A DNA stretch of 64,000 nt, taken from contig JAMYWO010000033.1 of assembly GCA_024220525.1 (NCBI GenBank), forward strand, positions 171,910 through 235,909, written 5' to 3'. Each line of letters opens with the position of its first letter. Position 1 is the stretch's first letter. Positions 58,203 through 64,000 of this stretch are shown here, in pieces. Position numbers and translations under genes: made by a program. The notes beneath the pieces were generated by a model. The model worked only from the letters and a program-made list of their open reading frames with translations, searched no databases and was not told where the DNA came from. The DNA is from Cochliopodium minus (taxonomy: Eukaryota; Discosea; Himatismenida; Cochliopodiidae).

Positions 58203-61133
58203 ATGATCAGTCCATCCTTACAAAATCAAAGGCCCAATCAAATAGATCTTAATAAAAAGAGAAAGAGGAATTCTACACTTGATGTATCCAATGATGATAT
58301 ATTGAAGGTAAAAATATGTATAAATATACCACATTATTTTTATTACAAAAGAGTGGATTATTACGTTATTTATTTTATAAAATAGGAATTGAAGAAAGAA
58401 AAAAAGATTCCATTGAGATCAATTGTGAAGATATCTTGTTCCATCACAGAACAAAGCAAATTTTTTTTTTTTTTATAAAATCAAATAAAATAATAATCCA
58501 TCAAATACGATAGGCTACATGAGTCCTTGGAAAATGAAAAACTCATTTGAGGTTTCTGGATCAGGATTTTTGATCGGAGACAGAAGAGTGGTAACAAACG
58601 CGCACGTAGTAAATGGGGCTACTTTCATCACAGTCTTTTCTCACGGAAGCACTGTAAACCAAATATACACTATAAAATAATTAGAATTTTTGATTTTATT
58701 TTTTAAATCTTTTTTATTTTTATTTTGTTTATTTATCAGAAAAAATATCCTGCAAGAATCCACGGTATTGGACATGACTGCGATCTAGCAATCTTGAAAG
58801 TCGACGAAGAAGAATTCTGGAAAGGTCAAGACAAAACTTTATAATTGTCTTCTCAAAACTGTTTTTCATTCTTCTTATTTTTTTTTTAAAAAAACAAAAA
58901 CCAATAGATGCCGTAATGTTTAAGTTTGGAAAAACACCAAAGTTGGAACATACTGTTTCTGTGTAATTTTTTTTTTTTATTTTTTATCTACTTATTTATT
59001 TTTCATGTTTTATTTTATTTTATTTAATCTTGTTATATTTATTTCATTTTATTATTAAAATTTAAAGTTTTTATTTCTTATTTTTTTTTTATTTCTTTTT
59101 TCTTTTTTTTTTATTTAGTATCGGTTATCCTTTGGGTGGAGACTCTATTTGCGTAACCAAGGGTATTGTTTCAAGAATAGAAATGATCCAATACTCGTAA
59201 AGTTCAAAATTCGTTTCTTTTTAATCTTTCAAAAAATTTCTAAAAAAAAATTTAAATAAATCAATAATCAATTTTATAACAAAAAAGCTTGAATTTGGAA
59301 CTTTTGTCAGTGCAAATTGATGCTCCAATTAATCCAGGAAACAGGTATTTATTTTTATTTTATTTTTATTTTTATTTCCATTTATTATTTTATTTATTTT
59401 TATTATTTTATTTAATATTTATTATTTCTATTTATTTTTTTTTTATTTTTTATCTTTTTTTAAACTACAATATAGTGGTGGTCCAGTCTTCAACAGTGAT
59501 GGCCAAGTAGTTGGTGTTGCTTTTCAAAAACTAGAACACTCTGATAACATCGGGTAAGAAATAGACATAAAAAAAAATTAAAAAACATTTTAAAAAATCT
59601 CAGTTTATTTTTCATTTTTTTATTTCAAATTTTTTGATTTTTAATTTGTAAAAATTTTTTTTTTAATTTTTTTTTTTTTCATTTGTTAGTTACATCATTC
59701 CTTCCCTCGTCGTAGAAAACTTCATCAAGCAAATAGAAGTGGAGGGAAAGTACTTGGGGTTCGTTTCTCTCGGTATCAAAACGGAGAACATCGAGAGTCC
59801 TCACTTGGCCGAATTTTTGAAACTCGAAGAACCCGAAGGGTAAAAAAAAAAATAAAAAAATAAAATAAAAAATAAAAAAATAAAAAAAATTGAATAAAAT
59901 ATATAAAATAATCGATTTTAATCTGAAAATAAACAAAAAAATAAATATAAAAAATTTTATAGTGTTTTGGTCATCAAATCTTCAAACTTGTTCGACAATC
60001 AAATCAAGGAAGGAGACATCTTGCTAGAAATTGATGGAAAAAAAATTTCTGGTAGAGTTTTACTCATATTATTTTTTTTGATATTATTTTTTATTTTTTT
60101 TTTTCATTTTAATATTTATTTTAAAATTTTTATTATTTTTACTTTTTATTTTATTATTTTTAAAAATTTTTTATTCATTTTTATTTTTTAATTCAGGAAA
60201 TGGATCCGTTGAATGGAGGAAGATGGACAGAATCAACTACAACCACTTCATCACCATGAAGTCCGCAGGTGAGCAAACAGACTTGACTATCTGTAGAGAA
60301 AACGAAGTCCAGTCCATCTCCATCAAGTCCAACATCTTCCCTCACGTTGTCCCTGCAACCCACAGTTAGTTTTTTTATTTTTTTATTTTTGATCTTAATT
60401 ATTTTTTATAAAATTTTATCTTTTATTTTTATTTTTTATTTTTTATTTTTTTATTTTTTTATTTTTTTATTTTTTTATTTTTTTTATTTTTTTATTTTAT
60501 TTTTCAGTTTTAATATATTTTTAATTTAATTTAATTTTATTTTTTATTTTTTTATTTTTACAAAAAACAAACTTTTAGAGGCTTTCCCTTTTTACTATGT
60601 TTGTGGTGGGTTTGTTTTCTGTTCTCTTACTGGTAAATTTTTTGAATATTTTTTCTGCATATTTTTTTATTGTTTTTATTCATAATGCATATTTATTTTA
60701 GGACCTTTCTTTGAAGAATTCATAAAAACTGCTAGTGAATGTCCTTCTCTCTCTCACTTGGAGAAACTTGTCTATTCAGGTAAAAAAAATAAATTATTAA
60801 TAAATGTTGAAATTTTTTTTTTATGTAATTATTTTAAAAGGGGAGTATTGTCACTACGAAAATCACGAAATAGTAGTTCTCTCCAGAATTTTGAAGGACG
60901 AGTTGAATTTTGGGTACGAAAGCTTGGAAGGAACCATCCTAAAGAAACTCAACGGAACTCCTGTCAAAAATCTCCGCCATTTGAAAGAGTTGGTTGAATC
61001 TGCCAAAGACTTTTTCATTGTTTATGAGTTTGACGAGAATAAGAAGGTTGCTCTTAAGAAAAACGTTGTTGAGCAGAGAAATGAATCAATTTTAAAAGTT
61101 CACAAAATCCCTTCCAATTCTAATTTAATTTAA
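58203..61133 (+). CDS. DEG9-like HtrA serine protease with two PDZ domains
   Basis: Fourteen exons: 58203-58307, 58386-58455, 58514-58653, 58740-58824, 58908-58962, 59119-59196, 59288-59344, 59476-59553, 59690-59839, 59963-60051, 60197-60364, 60579-60632, 60702-60779, 60841-61133; 499 residues. ATP-independent protease/chaperone. Catalytic triad: His in VVTNAHVV, Asp in GHDCDLAIL, Ser in INPGNSGGP (split by an intron). PDZ1 spans ~260-365 (GVLVIKSSNLFD, EGDILLEIDGKKIS); PDZ2-like ~385-499 (FYYVCGGFVFCSLT, LNGTPVKNLRHLKELVESAK). The order and KVHKIPSNS end match plant DEG2/DEG9 rather than bacterial DegP. N-terminus KKRKRNSTLD is NLS-like, in line with nuclear/nucleolar DEG9. Intron 2 has no GT donor and is best explained as GC-AG (donor at 58456-58457), restoring TEQSYMSPWKMKNSF. 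Confidence 0.92.
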
Positions 61134-61206
61134 CTTTCAAGAAAAGAAATCAGCTCAAATTTTAATTTATTAAATTTCATAATTTATAAACAAGTTTAAT
61201 GTTCTT

Positions 61207-63814
61207 TTAATTTTGAGAAAGAATATTCTTTCTCAAAAACTCTATGTTTGAGAACTTAGGTTGCTCATAAAACGATTTATCATGGCAACAAAACTCTTTT
61301 CCTAAATTCAAATCAACAAAATCCATTAAAAGATCTTTGCATTTATCAAGGGATATTCTCTCATCTAAGTTCTTATCTTTCATTTTACCCAAAACTTCCA
61401 AAATTTGTTGGGAGATTTTGGTTTTAAAGTCGATGATACCCAGCATCTTCTCAAAAGATGCACCCAAAGAAAAGACATCACTCTTAAAACATTCCCTGTT
61501 TGTATTTAATTCAGGGGCAGAGTAAGGGGGAGAATTTGTAGGTATTTTATCTAAAAAAAAAAAGTAATTGATAAATTAAAATAAATTTATATTTACCTTT
61601 GCTGTCATGTTTTAAAGAGGATCCAAAATCAATCAACACATAAAAAATTTTGCCATCTTTTTCGTAGTACATCATGTTGTCAGGTTTTAAGTCTCTGTGT
61701 AGGTAACCAGCTGCGTGCATCAACCCAAGTTCATTAATAAGAATCAGCATCATTCTCACAAACTCTTTTTCTTTTTCTGTTTAAAAGAGTAAATAAATTG
61801 ATTAGTTTCTTCTTTGAAAATGTTTTTTTTTATTTTTTGATTATTTTTTTGTAAAATTTTTTTTATTTTGATTTATTTTATTTTTATTTTTCATTTTTTT
61901 TATTTTTTATTTTTTATTTTCTATTTTATTTTTTATTAGTTTTTTTCATTATTTTTACTTTATTATTTATTATTTATTATTTATTATTTATTATTTATTA
62001 TTATTATTTTTAATTTATACTTTCATTTATTTTATCCTTATTTTTGTTAAACAAAAAAAACAGTTTTCTTTTTTACCTTTTTCGTTTGAAATTTTTTTGA
62101 ACAAAAGATTTAATCCCATCATGTCAGTCCCTTCAATCCATTCCATAACCAAATATTTGTCCTTGACTTTCAAAGAAGTATCATTCAAAGTACAGATCAA
62201 ACGAGGGGTGGTCAAATCAGGTATTTCCACTTCGATATTTCGGAGAATATCTATTTCTTTCTGCCAGAGATTCTTGGACTCCTCGTTGTCTTTTCTCCTT
62301 TCCTTCATTGCAACTATGGTTGATGTTTCAATGTGTTTTGCTTGTATCAGTCTACCGAAACCTCCTTGTGCGACATACTTTTTTTTTTTATAAAAGTTGT
62401 TAATGTTTGAAGTAAAAATTAATAAATTGTGTTGATGTTAAAGTAAAGAAAAGTTTTAAAAATAAATATAATTAAATAAATAAAACTAAAATTGTTTCAG
62501 TTGTCAAAAAATTTTAAAAAAATAAAAAATAAAAAATAAAAAATAATAAATAATAAATAAAAAATAAAAAATAAAAAATAATAAATAAAAAATAATAAAT
62601 AAAAAATAATAAATAATAAATAAAAAATAATAAATAATAAATAAAAAATAATAAATAAAAAATAAAAAATAAAAAATAATAAATAATAAATAATAAATAA
62701 TAAAAAAAATTAATAAAGTATGTTGATGTTGAGTAAAGAAAAGTTTAAAAAATAAAAATAATTAAATTAATAAAATAAAAAATTTTTAAACAAAAAATTA
62801 AAAAATCAAAAATTTTAAAAAATTTTTAAACAAAAAACTTTTAAAAAAATAAAAAACAATAAACTAAATTTAAAATTAGGAAATTATTTTAAAATTTTTT
62901 CTTACTTTTATCACTGCAAACTGTTTCTCAATCAAAAATTCATTGGTGCAATTACCGCACTCTTCCTGTTTAAAGATAAAAGTTAATGTGATTTTTGATA
63001 TTAAGTAAAACAGTTTACTGGTTCTTCATCCAAGGTAACTCCAAGCCCACAAAAAGTGCACTTGATTTTCTTGAGGTGTTGGCTTTTGGTGGTTAGGTTT
63101 GGGGTCTTTGGTAAGTTGGACAACTCTATTTTTTCTTCTGTATTGTTGTACTCGATCAATAGATTATCTACTGGCGTCTCTTCTTGGTTCTTTTGGTTTA
63201 TTACCATTGATTTTCTAATACATTTCACTTTTTAAAAAAAATAATGTAAACAAAAAAATGAAGTAAAATAAAAATTTGAAATAAAAGATGTATAATAAAA
63301 ATCAAATTAATAAAATAATAAAAATAAAAAATATAAAAAAATAAAAATGAAATTAAAAAAAAACAAAAAAAAAATGAAAAAATAAAAAAAAAAATTAAAG
63401 TAAAAAAGAAAAACAACAAAAAAATAATTAAAAATGAAAAAAATCAAAGAAATAAAAGAAGTAAAAAATAACAAATAAAAAATATAAAAAGTAAATAAAG
63501 TTAGATGTATTAAATTTTTAAAAAATAATCAGAATTTAATATCCACTCAATAGAAAAATTTTGTTTTAAAAAATTTTAGTTACCTTTTATTTGTTTCGAA
63601 ATATTTGGAGCCATCCACTTTGAAACAAACGATTTGATGGAGTTGTGAATTGAAGTAAAGAACAAGTGAGGGTTTTCATTCGTTTTCAGCCTCACTTTCA
63701 TGACCACTTCAACACCTCTTTTCTTCTCTTCATTCTGCTCGTTATTTTCAAAAAACTCTAATTCAAGAATACTAGATTCGTGGCTTTCTAAATTCTCAAA
63801 ATAAAATACCACAC
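61207..63814 (-). CDS. C-terminal part of a second Roco protein: COR end, zinc finger, kinase (5' partial)
   Basis: Six visible exons: 63584-63814, 63019-63227, 62906-62965, 62077-62377, 61597-61776, 61207-61550. The first begins in mid-codon; earlier exons lie beyond 64000. The opening reads GVVFYFENLESH, then VVMKVRLKTNENPHLFFTSI and FVSKWMAP, the pattern that follows YW.xG in the COR-B domain of Roco/LRRK proteins. A CTFCGLGV / CGNCTNEF four-Cys finger follows, then a protein kinase: glycine loop YVAQGGFGRL, VAMK (VAIK Lys), LVMEWIEG, YLHRDLKPDNMM (HRD), VLIDFGSSL (DFG), YSAPEL (APE), DVFSLGASFE. All catalytic residues are present. The C-terminus extends ~70 residues after the lobe without WD40. 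Same strand and family as the Roco gene at 190-6997, whose visible COR ends with the same codon phase just where this one begins. Confidence 0.8.
61790..62040. repeat. T-rich and TTA simple repeats in kinase intron
   Basis: Low-complexity TTTTTTA runs with a (TTATTTA)n stretch at about 61965-62010. Intron between the exons encoding the N- and C-lobes of the Roco kinase. There are no coding signals. Confidence 0.85.
62378..62905. repeat. A-rich (AATAAAAAAT)n intron
   Basis: The 528-nt intron ahead of the kinase glycine loop is almost wholly AATAAATAATAAA-type repeat (62512-62705), flanked by two similar copies of GTGTTGATGTTAAAGTAAAG / GTTGATGTTGAGTAAAG at about 62432 and 62723, suggesting a local duplication around the array. 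Confidence 0.75.
63228..63583. repeat. A-rich low-complexity intron
   Basis: This 356-nt intron separates the COR-end exon from the zinc-finger exon. AAAATAAAAA-type sequence with no open frame. Confidence 0.75.
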
Positions 63815-63834
63815 CTTTCAAGTAAAAAAAAAAT

Positions 63835-64000
63835 GGTGAAAATTTTTATTTTTATTTTTATTTTATTTAATAATTTATTTTATTTCAATTTGATTTTTTT
63901 TTATTTTCAATTTTTTTATTTACATTTTTATTTTTATTTTTATTTTTATTTTTATTTTTATTTTTATTTTTATTTTTATTTTTATTTTTATTTTTATTTT
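63835..64000. repeat. Hexamer (ATTTTT)n array at window end
   Basis: Mixed T-rich sequence changes into a perfect ATTTTT hexamer array from about 63920 to the end. It lies in the intron upstream of the first visible exon of the second Roco gene. Confidence 0.9.

Noticed and set aside
1-64000. Non-standard genetic code
   Set aside because: All gene models close with TAA or TGA at family-typical ends, and one with TAG; no conserved protein reads through a stop.
1-64000. tRNA, rRNA, snRNA or CRISPR features
   Set aside because: No tRNA A/B box pair, rRNA core word or spaced direct repeats were seen on reading both strands; short divergent ncRNA genes could still be missed.

Overview
This is nuclear DNA from a gene-dense, strongly AT-rich unicellular eukaryote. 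Almost every gene is split by short introns (mostly 50-110 nt, T/A-rich, GT-AG, two probable GC-AG). Reading frames use the standard code, with TAA, TGA and probably TAG as stops. Intergenic spacers are mostly 40-500 nt. The protein set (Roco kinases, MORN and ankyrin repeats, Sel1 and TPR proteins, VMP1, Derlin, STT3, MED27, a multicopper oxidase, a sterol C14-reductase and a DEG9-like protease) fits a free-living aerobic amoeboid protist, amoebozoan or heterolobosean. I cannot name the genus from sequence alone. I rebuilt 27 gene models by eye, checking splice phase at every junction; all frames close except where noted.

Layout. 1-180: gap and heptamer repeats. 190-6997 (-): ankyrin-MORN-Roc-COR protein, cut at its 3' end by the gap. 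7046-9206 (-): Sel1-repeat protein with a mitochondrial-type leader, 43 nt from a divergent phosphatidylserine decarboxylase (9250-10316). 10469-16969 (+): an 1896-residue F-box/ankyrin protein whose tail looks like a nucleoporin (GLEBS-like motif, CC CH-type finger written CCCH, FG repeats). 17134-19080: VMP1. 19321-22655: secreted protein running into a multicopper oxidase that lacks its N-terminal part. 22855-25096: MED27 and an F-box protein with a PA-PLA1-like N-terminal fold. 25578-30066: armadillo and ankyrin proteins. 30171-31619: mitochondrial TPR protein. 31750-35614: Derlin and STT3, divergent. 35739-40355: ankyrin protein and an ankyrin-Skp1 fusion. 40430-45051: sterol C14-reductase and an SDR. 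45570-49256: metallophosphoesterase and a nucleotidyltransferase-RNA ligase fusion. 49630-52290: two unrecognised proteins. 52457-54948: RNase II-type exoribonuclease. 55160-57138: phosphatidylserine synthase. 57292-61133: GNAT and DEG9-like protease. 61207-63814 (-): zinc finger and kinase end of a second Roco protein that continues past the window.

Themes. (1) ER and membrane biology: PS synthase, PS decarboxylase, VMP1, sterol reductase, Derlin and STT3. (2) SCF ubiquitin ligase parts: two F-box proteins and a Skp1 fused to an ankyrin-like region. (3) Two Roco proteins bracketing the window. There is no sign of operons, CRISPR, prokaryotic mobile elements, tRNA or rRNA. The most unusual content is in domain combinations (F-box/ankyrin/GLEBS/CCCH/FG; ankyrin-Skp1; nucleotidyltransferase-RNA ligase; ankyrin-MORN-Roco without LRR), tiny exons, and a degenerate dispersed element in unusually long introns.
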